From Stomoxys calcitrans (taxonomy: Eukaryota; Arthropoda; Insecta; Diptera; Muscidae): a stretch of 64,000 bases of DNA. The translations under genes were made by a program, and so were the position numbers. Below the pieces are notes generated by a model. The model worked only from the letters and a program-made list of their open reading frames with translations, did not search any database and was not told the DNA's origin. The stretch covers positions 129,671,736 through 129,735,735 of the forward strand of contig NC_081553.1 of the NCBI RefSeq assembly GCF_963082655.1, written 5' to 3'. Shown piece after piece: positions 21,886 through 33,254 of the stretch. The stretch's first letter is position 1. Each line of letters begins with the position of its first letter.

Positions 21886-23195
21886 CGTACCCTCCACCAT
21901 AGGATAGGGTCCCACAAAATATATATATTCTTGATCGACATGACATTTTGAGTCGATCTAGTCATGTCCATCCGTCTGTCCGTCCGTCTGTCCGTCCGTC
22001 TGTCCGTCCGTCCATCCGTCTGTACGTTTGTCCGTCTGTCCGTCCGTCCGTCTATCCGTCCGTCCGTCCGTCCGTCCGTCTGTTGAAAGCACGCTAACTT
22101 TCGAAGAAGTAAAGCTAGCCGCTTGCATTTTTTCACAAATATTTTAATGAGTGTAGGTCGGTTGGGATTGTAAATGGACCATATCGGTCTATGTTTGGAT
22201 ATAGCAGCCATATAAATCGACCTAGGATCTTGATTTCTTGAGCCTCTAGAGGGCGTAATTCTTATCCAAATTGGCTGAAATTTGGTATGACGTGTTTCGA
22301 TATGACTTCCAACAACTGTGCTAAGTATGGTGGAAATCGGTTCATAACCTGATATAGCTGTCATATAAACCGATCTGGGGTCTTGACTTCTTGAGCCTCT
22401 AGAGGTCGCAATTACTATCCGATATGGCTGAAATTTAGCATGACGTATTCTGTTATGACTTTCAATAACTGTGCTAAGTATGGTTTAAATCGGTTCATAA
22501 CCTGATATAGCTGTCATATAAACCGATCTGGGATCTTGACTTCTTGAGCCTCTAGAAGGCGTAATTATTATCCAATTTGACTGAAATTTTGAGCAATGGC
22601 TTCTCCCATAACCTTCCACGTACGTGTCAAACGCGGTCTGAATCGGTCTATAGCCTGATACAGCTTCCACATAAACCGATCTCCCTATTTTACTTCTTGA
22701 GCCTCTAGAGGGCGCAATTCCTATCCAATATGGCTGAAATTTGGCATGACGTGTTTGGTTATGACTTCCAATAACTGTACTCAGTATGGTTAAAATCGGT
22801 CCATAACCTGAAATAGCTGTCATATAAACAGATCTGGGATCTTGACTTCTTGAACCTCTAGAGGGCGCAATTATTATCCGATTTGGCTGAAATTTTGTAC
22901 AACGGTTTCTTCAATGACCTTCAACATACGTGTCAAATATGGTCTGAATCGGTCTATAGCCTGAAACAGCACAACAGAGATACCGGGGAAGGAACTCGAC
23001 AAAATTGATCCATGGTGGAAGGTATATAAGATTCGATTCAATGACCTTCAACATACGTGTCAAATATGGTCTGAATCGGTCTATAGCCCGAAACAGCACA
23101 ATAGATATACCGGGAAAAGAACTCGACAAAATTGATCCATGGTGGAAGGTATATAAGATTCGGCCCGGCCGAACTTTGCACGCTTTTACTTGTTT
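21886..23195 (+). mobile_element. GGCCGGGCC-hairpin element, sublineage II, with long GTCY tract
   Basis: It starts GTACCCTCCACCATAGGATA and has a (GTCC/GTCT)n tract at about 21966-22082, then tandem units: CCTGATATAGCTGTCATATA recurs at 22347 and 22500 (153 bp apart), each followed by CTTGACTTCTTGAGCCTCTA. A terminal segment (CAACATACGTGTCAAATATG... to GGAAGGTATATAAGATTCG) is duplicated in tandem at 22920-23040 and 23047-23165. It ends with the hairpin and TTTTACTTGTT. Confidence 0.78.
21966..22082. repeat. GTCY microsatellite inside a hairpin element
   Basis: A run of GTCC and GTCT tetranucleotides with a few ATCC and ACG interruptions. Short versions of the same tract are in other copies (16847-16880, 27300-27316). 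Confidence 0.85.
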
Positions 23196-24249
<1,054 letters not shown>

Positions 24250-24357
24250 TAATTATACGATGACGTGATGACGCAATGGCCGCACCAGCACCTTCATTCT
24301 ATGGCGTCTCAGTTACTACCCCCACGTAATTTATGTACCCAATTACTTTCATTGCAG

Positions 24358-24539
24358 CTGGTTACACATTCCCCGTCGATTGGTGGTCACTGGGCGTTGT
24401 GGCATACGAGATGCGAGCCAATATCAGACCATTCTCTGTACACTCCAATACAGCCTTGGTGGATGTGAAGCATATACTGAATTCGCCCGTACATTATCCA
24501 CGCTATTGGAGTTCAGATTTTGTGGATTTAATAACGAAG
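24358..24539 (+). CDS. STK32: STK32/YANK kinase, exon B: C-lobe helix F and following
   Basis: The exon reads GYTFPVDWWSLGVVAYEMRA, then RPFSVHS and HYPRYWSSDFVDLITK. VDWWSLG is kinase subdomain IX with its structural Asp. Acceptor CATTGCAG precedes 24358; the donor is GTAATG at 24540. The intron before it is 131 bp (24227-24357). It enters in phase 1 and exits in phase 0, joining cleanly to the neighbours. MRANIRPFSVHS corresponds to LLRGWRPYEIHS in vertebrate homologues, so the region is diverged but intact. No stop or frameshift is seen. Confidence 0.9.
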
Positions 24540-24641
24540 GTAATGTTTCAATGAACCAATTTAATTAAGCCAGAACGAGAGATGGGCGGAGTGAGGCAGG
24601 CAAAATGGTAGAATATGATCTTAATTAATATTAACTTACAG

Positions 24642-25313
24642 TTGCTGTGTGTACATCCCGGAGGCCGCATCAGTTCACAGCAAGAACTGCAGCAGACACC
24701 CCTGCTCCGACACACTGACTTCAAGGATGTGGTAGAGAAGAAGCAGAAACCCCCCTTCAAACCACCAGAGGACCATCTCAATTGTGATCCCTGCCTGGAA
24801 CTCGAAGAAATGATTGTCGAAACCCGCCCCCTGCATAAAAAGAAGAAGCGCCTCGCCAAACAGCGTTCGGCGCAACGCGACAGCGATCCCGAAACTGCCT
24901 TAGTTAAGGAGTTCATTGTCTACAATCGTTTTAAGGAACTAAAGCGCAAAGACATGGAGAAGAAGGAGCGTGAATGGGAACGAGAACTTGAGGAGGCAAT
25001 GGCCAATTCGGTTGTTACAACTTTGGCCCCCATACTGGAGAGACCTTCCGAATGCCTAAATGTGTCTTCCGCACTAGCATCAGCTTCAGCGTCAGCATCG
25101 GCCAGCGAATCGCCCAAAAATGCAAATCCGAGTACTCAAGTAGCGAGGCAATCATCGAAAAAGTCCTCTACCACAATGACAACACTCAGCTCCAGTCTGC
25201 AGATGTGCTCGAATTGTCAAAGGACCGGATCAAAGACATCGCGAAACGGTGAAAGTTTAGAGTACATAGATCGTTCTCCATCACCGCACACTGTCAGCGG
25301 CACAACGTCATAG
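24642..25313 (+). CDS. STK32: STK32/YANK kinase, last coding exon: end of C-lobe and C-terminal tail
   Basis: After the acceptor TTAACTTACAG the exon begins LLCVHPGGRISSQQELQQ, which carries the subdomain XI Arg. It continues with LNCDPCLELEEMIVE and RPLHKKKKRLAKQRS, a signature stretch of the STK32 family just after the kinase domain. Then come EFIVYNRFKE, a charged helix rich in Lys and Glu, an Ala-Ser run (about 14 residues near 25070-25105) and a Ser/Thr-rich tail ending HTVSGTTS with TAG at 25311-25313. The 224-codon exon has no breaks. The basic KKKKR segment could bind membrane or act as a nuclear signal; that is inference. The Ala-Ser run and tail are probably lineage-specific. Confidence 0.9.
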   Translation: MLCVHPGGRISSQQELQQTPLLRHTDFKDVVEKKQKPPFKPPEDHLNCDPCLELEEMIVETRPLHKKKKRLAKQRSAQRDSDPETALVKEFIVYNRFKELKRKDMEKKEREWERELEEAMANSVVTTLAPILERPSECLNVSSALASASASASASESPKNANPSTQVARQSSKKSSTTMTTLSSSLQMCSNCQRTGSKTSRNGESLEYIDRSPSPHTVSGTTS

Positions 25314-25490
25314 TAAGACATTATGGCTTCAACGAGCAGCATTTAAACTCAAATTGAACTAAAATGTCTTTCCCACCTTATCTAGTCGATATGAGGGCCT
25401 ATTGCCCTATTGCCAGATAATTTCAGGTTAAAAAAAAAGTTTGCTATTAACAGCAAGCAATGTCTGCTGATATTAAGAAATCTATTTTGT
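25314..25490 (+). other. Start of the kinase 3' UTR, then MITE-like fragment
   Basis: The stretch after the stop is ordinary AT-rich sequence. A fragment of the TGCTGATATCAGCA family is at 25436-25480 (TTTGCTATTAACAGCAAGCA, ATGTCTGCTGATATTAA). No unambiguous polyadenylation signal could be chosen. Confidence 0.35.
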
Positions 25491-26011
25491 TACCCACCAC
25501 CATAGAATGGGAGTATACTACTCAAGTCATTCCGTTTGTAACACCTCGAAATATTGATCTGGGACCCCATAAATTTATATATTCTTGATGTTGACCTCAT
25601 TTGCCGCTTGGAATTTTGAACAGACACACTATCGGCTCAGGTTTGGATATAGCTCCCATATAAACCGATAACCCGCTTTGACTTCTTGAGACCCTACAAG
25701 CTAGAGCTATATAACGACATTTTATTTTTTATCTGAATATCGATTGATATTTTACCTATCGATACTATCGGAAAACTTAATTTTTTGCAAAATTTTATAA
25801 AATTAAGCAATCGGACATTGAATGTATATTTTAAGGTACATTGCGCCTATAGAGGGCGTAATTTTCATTCGAATAGTGTACAATTTTGTACAATAATTTT
25901 TCTCATGACTTCCAACTGACTTTATTAAATTTGGGTTTACTCGGTCTGTGCATTGATATTGCTTCTATATAAATCGATCTCCTGATTTGTACTTCTTATT
26001 TTCGTTTGAAA
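25491..26011 (+). mobile_element. Left part of a hairpin-family element split by a fold-back mariner
   Basis: It begins TACCCACCACCATAGAATGG and TCATTCCGTTTGTAACACCT, the left end of the family, and contains TATAGCTCCCATATAAACCG units. It is interrupted at a TA by the 26014-26610 element and continues at 26613. TATCGATACTATCGG at 25760-25775 and related TATCGATAG words near 26640-26690 lie either side. Confidence 0.6.
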
Positions 26012-26013
26012 TA

Positions 26014-26610
26014 AAGGGTGATTTTTTTGAGGTTAGGATTTTAATGCATTAGTATTTGACAGATCACGTGGGATTTCAGACATGGTGTCAAAGAGAAAGA
26101 TGCTCAGTATGCTTTGACATTTCATCATGAATAGACTTACTAACGAGCAACGCTTGCAAATCATTGAATTTTATTACCAAAATCAGTGTTCGGTTCGAAA
26201 TGTGTTCATTCACCGTTCAGCGATGAGGCTCATTTCTGGTTGAATGGCTACGTAAGTAAGCAAAATTGCCGCATTTGGAGTGAAGAGCAACCAGAAGCCG
26301 TTCAAGAACTGCCCATGCATCCCGAAAAATGCACTGTTTGGTGTGGTTTGTATGCTGGTGGAATCATTGAACCGTATTTTTTCAAAGATGCTGTTGGACG
26401 CAACGTTACGGTGAATGAACACATTTCGAACCGAACACTGATTTTGGTAATAAAATTCAATGATTTGCAAGCGTTGCTCGTTAGTAAGTCTATTCATGAT
26501 GAAATGTCAAAGCATACTGAGCATCTTTCTCTTTGACACCATGTCTGAAATCCCACGTGATCTGTCAAATACTAATGCATGAAAATCCTAACCTCAAAAA
26601 AATCACCCTT
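26014..26610 (+). mobile_element. Fold-back mariner derivative, copy 1
   Basis: The element starts AAGGGTGATTTTTTTGAGGT and ends with its inverse, flanked by TA at 26012-26013 and 26611-26612, the Tc1/mariner target. The arms are about 190 bp and nearly perfect inverted repeats; each carries the transposase start (MNRLTNEQRLQIIEFYYQNQ). The centre holds a + strand piece of the transposase, EAHFWLNGYVSKQNCRIWSE and MHPEKCTVWCGLYAGG, around the first catalytic Asp. The rest of the transposase is gone, so it is non-autonomous. A near-identical copy lies inverted at 50412-51018. Confidence 0.85.
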
Positions 26611-26612
26611 TA

Positions 26613-27163
26613 TAGGTGATGGGAAATTAACGATAGTATTGATACCATCGATGTTTATTATTAAAAATATCGAATATTGCGATTATCGATAGTTTGCCAG
26701 CTCTACAGCAAGCCGCATTAGTTATCCTGACATTTTGCACATAGTGTTCTGTTACGACTTCCAACAACTATGCCAAGTAGGGTTCAAATCGGTCTACAAC
26801 CTGATATTGCTCCCATATAAACCCATTCTCCCAATTTGACATCTTGAGCCTCTGGAAGCCGTATTTTTTCTCCGACTTAGCTAAAATTTTGCACGTAGTG
26901 TCTTATTATGACTTTCAACATCCATCTGAGTAAATATAGCCGCATTTTTATCCGATTGGTCTAAAATTTTGTTCTGTTACAACTTCCAATAACTGTTAAC
27001 AATTAGTCTTCTATGGCTTCTAGATGCTTCAATTTTCGCCTGGTTGGCAGAAATTTGGTACGTAAAGAAAAATTTTGCTTTTCAAATAAATTTATTTTTA
27101 GCAGAATCCATGGTGGTCGGTTTCCAAGATTCGGCCCGGCGAACTTAACGCGTTTTTACTTTT
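26613..27163 (+). mobile_element. Right part of the split hairpin-family element
   Basis: Sublineage II units continue (TTCCAACAACTATGCCAAGT, GAGCCTCTGGAAGCCG) and the element ends AATCCATGGTGGTCGG and ATTCGGCCCGGCGAACTT, the hairpin with a base or two lost, then TTTTTACTTTTTT. Combined with 25491-26011 this makes one element with a nested insertion. Confidence 0.65.
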
Positions 27164-28030
27164 TTTTATACCCTCCACCATAGGATGGGGGTATAATAGT
27201 TTCGTCATTCTGTTTGTAACACCTTGATATATGCCTCTAAGACCCCATAAAGTATTTATATTCTTGATCGTCATCTCATTATAAGTCGATCTAGTCATGT
27301 CCGTCCGTCTGTCTGTCGAAAGCACGCTAACTTTAGAAGGAGTAAAGCCAGGCGCTTGAAATTTTGACAAATACTTTCTTTTAATGTAAGTTGGTTGGGA
27401 TTGTAAATGGGCCAAATCGATCCATCTTTTGATATAGCTGCCATATAAACCGATCTTGGATCTTGACTTCTAGAGCTTCTAGAGGGCGCAATTCTTATAT
27501 AAAGTGTTTTGTTATGACTTCCAACAACAGTGGCAAGTATGGTCTAAATCAGTCCATAAAAACTGTTCTCCCCATTCGACTTCTTGAGCCTCTAGAGGGC
27601 GCAATTCCTATCCGATTTGGCTGAAATGTTTCATGGCATGTTTCGTTATGACTTCAAACAACCGTACTAAAAATGGTTCAAATCGGTCAATAACCTGATA
27701 TAGACCTGATATGGATCTTGACTTTTTGAGCTTTTAGAGGGCGCAATTCTTATCCGATTTGGCCGGAATTTTTTATATGGGAGCCATACTAGGTTATGGA
27801 CCGATTCGGGCCATATTTGATACATATGTTGAAGGTCAAAGCAGAAGCCATTGTGCAAAATTATTAATTATAATTTAAAAATCAAGAAGTTAAATCAATA
27901 GATCCGTTTATATGGGAGCTATATCAGGTTGTGGACCGATTCGGACCATATTTAGCACGTTTGATAGAGGTAATGTAATAAATTTCAGCCAAATCGGTTA
28001 AGAATCACTCCCTCTAAAGGCTCAAGAAGT
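27164..28030 (+). mobile_element. Hairpin-family element, sublineage II, lacking its hairpin end
   Basis: It starts ATACCCTCCACCATAGGATG with TTTCGTCATTCTGTTTGTAA and a GTCY tract at 27300-27316, then tandem units (TAGAGGGCGCAATTCTTAT, GATATAGCTGCCATATAAAC). The unit orientation inverts after about 27780 (TATGGGAGCTATATCAGG words), suggesting two fragments joined head to head. It starts directly at the end of the previous element. Confidence 0.6.
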
Positions 28031-28367
28031 AAAATATTTTGATTTTTAAAAATAAAAAAAAAAAAATAATTTTCTTAAAATTTTATGACCATATAGAGAA
28101 GAAAGCTCGATTTGATGATTTTGGCATAAAATAGAACCTGATGTCAAAAGAAGTATTTTTTTATAGAAACCATCAATTGCAACAAGACATTAAAATGGAT
28201 TCCAGAAATCAAACTCCTAAGAATTTGGAGACATTTTTTGGTTTGATTTTTTGGGATAAGAAAAATTGCTGATTTTTGAGAAACCAATTTTCCCCCAAAG
28301 CATGACGGGAAAATTTGTTGTAACTGGTTTCAGTCATCTACTTTACGCCAATCCAAATTCCATTACG
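28031..28367. other. No gene recognised
   Basis: A-rich sequence without motifs up to the target duplication of the next SINE. Confidence 0.4.
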
Positions 28368-28382
28368 ATACCTCCTTCCTAG

Positions 28383-28550
28383 GTTAGGTTAGGTAAGAGT
28401 GGCAATCCTGAACAGACTCACTTAGACAATTTTAAATCCAATATGATACCAAAGTAGCAACAGACCAAGGCTTCTCTGGCGGGAATCGAACCCACAACCC
28501 CTGCACTGGTAATCCAAGCACGCTACCTACTCGGCTATCGGGGCGTCTCA
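28383..28550 (-). mobile_element. tRNA-derived SINE (family 2) with perfect 15-bp target duplication
   Basis: On the minus strand the head reads CCCCGATAGCCGAGTAGGTA (A box TAGCCGAGTAGG) and, about 40 bases on, GGGTTCGATTCCCGCCAGAG (B box GGTTCGATTCC). The ~168-bp unit ends in CCTAACCTAACC. ATACCTCCTTCCTAG at 28368-28382 recurs exactly at 28551-28565. The body differs from SINE family 1. Pol III promoter elements look intact. Confidence 0.85.
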
Positions 28551-28565
28551 ATACCTCCTTCCTAG

Positions 28566-28769
28566 CTCGAGCTATAATTTTTCTAAGGAAGCTCTATTCT
28601 TGGTTATTTTTCGTCGTTATTGCGAACCTGGACACACGGAGCAGCAGCAAGTAGCCCCCCCAATAGCTACCACAATTTTCAAAAAAAAAAAAATTGAGGT
28701 ATCTTTAACAACATCACAGTAACAAAAAATTTGGTAATTTTCGATTTTGAAAAAATGTCGGGGCCTTCC
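28566..28769. other. Unassigned A-rich sequence
   Basis: It contains a short run of Cs and an A12 tract; no recognisable feature. Confidence 0.3.
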
Positions 28770-29099
28770 ATAAACGGACAGACGGACAGGGGTAGATTGA
28801 CTTAATATAACATGACGTTCAGGGATATATATACTTAATGGTAACTTACATACATTTAAATATAGGAAATACTTTAGTTATTGTTTTAAAGCTCAAATTT
28901 TGGGGATTTTTTTCAATAGTTAAAAAAAATAAATTCATTTAAAATCAGCAGACAGTGTTTGCTGATATCAGCAAACTAATTTCTCTGGGTGTAGAACGGC
29001 AAGACGATCAACGGTGGGGTTTATGGGGGCGCAGATCAATATTTCGAGGTGTTACTAACTAGATTAGAATACCCCCCATTAAATGTTGGTGGGTATAAC
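28770..29099 (-). mobile_element. End of a hairpin-family element with a nested palindromic MITE
   Basis: ACGGACAGACGGACAGGGGTAG and later TCAATATTTCGAGGTGTTAC and GTTGGTGGGTATAAC are the left end of the family on the minus strand. The sequence 28946-28993 (CAGCAGACAGTGTTTGCTGA, TATCAGCAAACTAATTTCTC) is a MITE-like insertion inside it. Confidence 0.55.
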
Positions 29100-29308
29100 A
29101 AGAGATAAACAAATCAAAAGGATCATCTTTTCGTGTAACAACGCGTTTTTGGCGGTAAAGAAAACATTTTTGGCTTCGTTTTTCGCGTAAAAGAGCCATC
29201 ATTTATTGCAGACGAAAGTTTTACCATAAACGAAGTGACATTTACATCAAAATATGGTATGGCAGTTCTCTTCCATATAAAACAACAATATACTGAGTTA
29301 AAATAATA

Positions 29309-31895
29309 TCTTCTTCTTATATATAAAAATCAATTTGTGTTTGTTTGTATGTTTGTGTGTTCCTTATAGACTCAGAAATGGCTGAACCGATTTTCTTGAA
29401 ATTTTCACAGATGGTGCATAATGATCCCGTGGTGAAAATAGGGTACTATATTTTTTGATATCTGAAGGGGGGGGCGGACCCTCCCCCTTACCCTAATTTT
29501 CAGAAACGCCAGATCTCGGAGATGGGTGGTGCGATTTAAGCGAAATTTTGTGGGCTCTTATATAGTACCCTAAAAAAAAAAATTTGGTATCCAAATTTCC
29601 GATGGGGTACCTAGGGGGGCCGCCCCACCCTAAAACCTACCAAACATATATTTAGACCAATCACGACAATATGGGACTCAAATTAAAGGTATTTAGGATA
29701 ACAAAACGTATCTGATATCCATTTGTCGAACCAAGTGCTAGGGAGACAACCCCACCCCCAAAACACCCCTAAATCGGAAATATTTACCGACTATGGCAAT
29801 ATGGGACTCAAATGAAAGGTTTTTGCAAGTAGAATACGAATCTGATATCCAAATGTGGGACCACGTTTCTGGGGGTCCACCCCTTCCCAAAACTGGACTT
29901 ATTTACTGACCATGAGAATATGGGGCTTAAATAAAAGGTATTTGAGTGTAGAATTCGAATCTGATATCCAAATATGAAACCAAGTGTTTGGGGGCCGCCT
30001 CTCCCCAAAAACCTCCCCCAAAGGGGACACATTTACGACCATAGCCACATGAGGCTCAAATGAAAGGTCTTTAGGAATAAAGCACAAATCTGATATCAAT
30101 ATTCGGGAAAAGTGTCTATGGGGACACCCCACCGCCACAACACCACCCAACCCCCAAAACACCCCTAAATCGGACATATATACCGATCATGGCAATATGG
30201 GACTCAAATGAAAGGTATTTGCGAGTAGACTACGAATCTGATATCCAAATGTGGGACCACGTTTCTCGGGTCGACCCCTTCCCCAAAACACCCCCAAACA
30301 GGACTTATTTACTGACCATGGGAATATGGGGCTTAAATAAAAGGCATTTGAGTGTAGAATCAGAATCTGATATCCAAATATGAGACTAAGTGTTTGGGGG
30401 CCGCCTCTCCCCAAAAATATCCCCCAGAGGGGACAAAGGGGTCTTTGGGAGTAAAGCACGAATCTGATATCAATGTTCGGAAAAAGTGTCTATGGGGCCA
30501 CCCCACCCCCACAACACCACCCAAATAGTAAATATTTGCTGACTTTTGCAATATGAGGCTCAAATAAGAGGGTTTTTAGAGTGGAACACGAATCCGATAT
30601 ATATTTTCAAGGCCAACTCACTGAGTAGCCGCCCATCCCCCAAAACACCCCCAAGCCGGTCACGTTTGCCGACTATGGAAATACGGGGCTCAAATTAAAG
30701 GTATTTGGGAGTAGACAACGTATCTGATATCAACATTTGGGACCAACTGTCTAGGGGACGTCCCACCACCATAACAACCCCCAAATAGGATGTATTTGCT
30801 CACCAAAACAATTTGGGTAGTAAAGAGAGTGGAACTAAATATTCATAGTTTATAGGGCCAATACCCCAAACCGGACATATTTGCTGACTTTTGCAATAAG
30901 AAGTTTAAATGAGATTAGAAAACAAATTTGATATCCAATTTTGAGGCCAATGGCAATATGGGGTTCAAATAAATGATATATAAATATATGAGAATAGAGC
31001 ACGTTGCTGATATATTTTCCGGGCTTAGTGATTGGGTGACCACCCTAATCCCCAATACACCCCTAAATCGGCCATATTAACCGACCATGTCAATGTGGAG
31101 CTTAAATGAAAGGTATTGGGGGGTAAAGCAATAATTGATACCCACTTTCGGGACCAATTTTCTAGGGGTCAACCCCTTTCCCAAATTATGGTGTTCAAAT
31201 AAATGATATATAGATAAATGGGAATAGAGCACGTTGCTGACATATTTTCCGGGTTTAGTGTTTGGGGGACCACCCCAATCCCCAAAACACCCCTAAATCG
31301 GCCATATTTACCGACCATGTCAATTTGGAGATTAAATGAAAGGTATTTTCCCAAAATACCCCACAAGCAGCAATTTTTTAGTGACCATCGCAAAATGGAG
31401 CTCAAATAAAGGTATTTGGGAGTAGAATACGAATTTGATATCCAAATTTAGGACCATGTATTTAGGGAATCACCCCTTCCACAAAACACCCTGCAATGGG
31501 TAATACATTTTCAACCATGCCAATACGTGGTATTTAAGATTAGAAAACGAATTCAAATTCAAATTGATAACCTATTTTGGGCCAAGTGCCTGGGGGACCA
31601 CATCACCCCCGAAAACACCCCTAAATCAGATATCATGAGAGTAGCGGGCTGAAATAAAGTATTTTAAGAATGGAGTACACCTTACATCCAAACTTAAATT
31701 CGTAGACCAATAAAGTTCATGTGGAATTCGGAAAAAGGCACTTATATTGTTAAACAATTAGTCAAGCGATATACTATTTTCGTAGCATGGTATTTCACTA
31801 AAAGCTCTTTAATTGTCGAAAATAAATATTCCAAGGAAACTTTTGTTCCATATAAAGTAAAAGAAGGCGCAGCGGAGCGGGCCCGGGTCAGCTAG
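29309..31895 (+). mobile_element. Helitron-like element with ~120-130-bp tandem units
   Basis: It begins TCTTCTTCTTATATATAAAA after an A and ends GCGGGCCCGGGTCAGCTAG before a T, i.e. 5' TC and 3' CTAG between A and T with a GC-rich segment near the end, the Helitron pattern. There is no target duplication. From about 29640 to 31640 the interior repeats units with GACTCAAATGAAAGGTATTT, ACGAATCTGATATCCAAAT, and GGGGACCACCCC. CTGATATC words recur at roughly 29711, 29842, 29961, 30090, 30237, 30366, 30464. No Rep/helicase is encoded, so it is non-autonomous. Confidence 0.65.
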
Positions 31896-33254
31896 TATCG
31901 TAAAAACCAATGTCACATGGGTTGAAATATGTTTTTTTAGTTTGTTAAAAGTAATAAATCTTTATTCAATCACGATTTCCTTTGTATACCTTTGAGATGG
32001 TAAAATATGCTCTGCTGATCGATTTTTTTTTTCTCCGAAATCGATAACTTCTTGATAAATTAGGTTCGTAAGCCATTATCGAATTAGTATTTACGGAACG
32101 GAATTAATCTTCGAACAAAAACTCGCACTATAACGGATGGGAGTATCAGGCCCCGGTCTTTCGCTATTGGGGTATTACAATGGACAAAAGTTATATAATT
32201 ACAACCTAACCTAAGCTAACAGCTACTTGTTAAACTGATCCATGTTGTTAGTAGCAAACTATTTTTTGTCAGTGCATGTGTTGAAAAGAGTGCAGTGCAT
32301 GTGTTGAAAAGAGAACTTTTACTACATATATATGATGCCTTTCTTGAGAGACAGTTACAAAAATATACATGATGGATAGTTTCCCATTTGAAAAGGTTGC
32401 CTATTACCACTGAAAGATATTTTAGTTCATTTCGGTTTTTCCTTTCCTAAAATAACAACAAAATTAAAAGAAAAATCAAAATTTACAAAACAAAAACAAC
32501 AAACCCCCACAAGGAATTATGTATATAAGTGAAAATCCCCTCCCACACCACAGTTAACATAAAATTCAATTAATTTACACAGTGCAAATATTTCAAAATC
32601 TAAAAAAAGAATTGACCAAAGCGAAAACAAACAACATAACCAATTTCCACCTATTTGTAAGAGTAAGAATTTATAAATGTGCACATTCAACTATTTGTAA
32701 TGAAAGCAAAAGTTCGATAATTTGTTCGATTTTTTTATTATAATTATTATTAGTTGACTATTATGTAGTTGTAAAATCACTTAAACAAAAAACCATTTGT
32801 ACATTTGTATCCAAAAAAAAAAAAAATTGAAAAATTTAAGCCACAAACCAAACTCCAAAAATATTTTGTAATAAAATTGTACTAATGTATGTAATAAGTG
32901 TGCTTAGCAGTACCAAGTTAAACAAAATTTCAAAAATAAATTTTATTAAAAACCATCCATTTCTATTCGTTATGCACTTTTTTCCTAAACAAGTTATTTA
33001 GACGGAGATATAGTACAAATTTTGGTAAGGATGTAAAGACTTTGTCGTTTGGAATAACGCCAGACATTTAGAGTTCCATATTATACCGAACGGTTTGGGA
33101 ATCAAAATTTTGCTAAACAACCAGTGCTGTGAGGGTGGGATCAAAATTATGCAAGACTTATATAACTTCTGCCGCAACAAGGACAACCTCCCATTAAGAT
33201 GCATCCTCTCCAATGACAACTTGAATATTAACTTCTTTGTGTGTGTTATGAGCC
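31896..33254. other. AT-rich sequence, no gene recognised
   Basis: 32400-32960 is strongly AT-rich with several AATAAA-type words (for example near 32868 and 32935), resembling fly 3' UTR or intergenic DNA. No exon that could belong to a + strand gene is visible before it other than the kinase. 33000-33240 has an unbroken minus-strand frame of about 70 codons with no motif. Confidence 0.35.

Noticed and set aside
24250..24470. Plus-strand frame at 24265-24468 (PQHLHSMASQLLPPRN...)
   Set aside because: It overlaps the intron and exon B of the kinase in another frame; only the kinase frame has homology.
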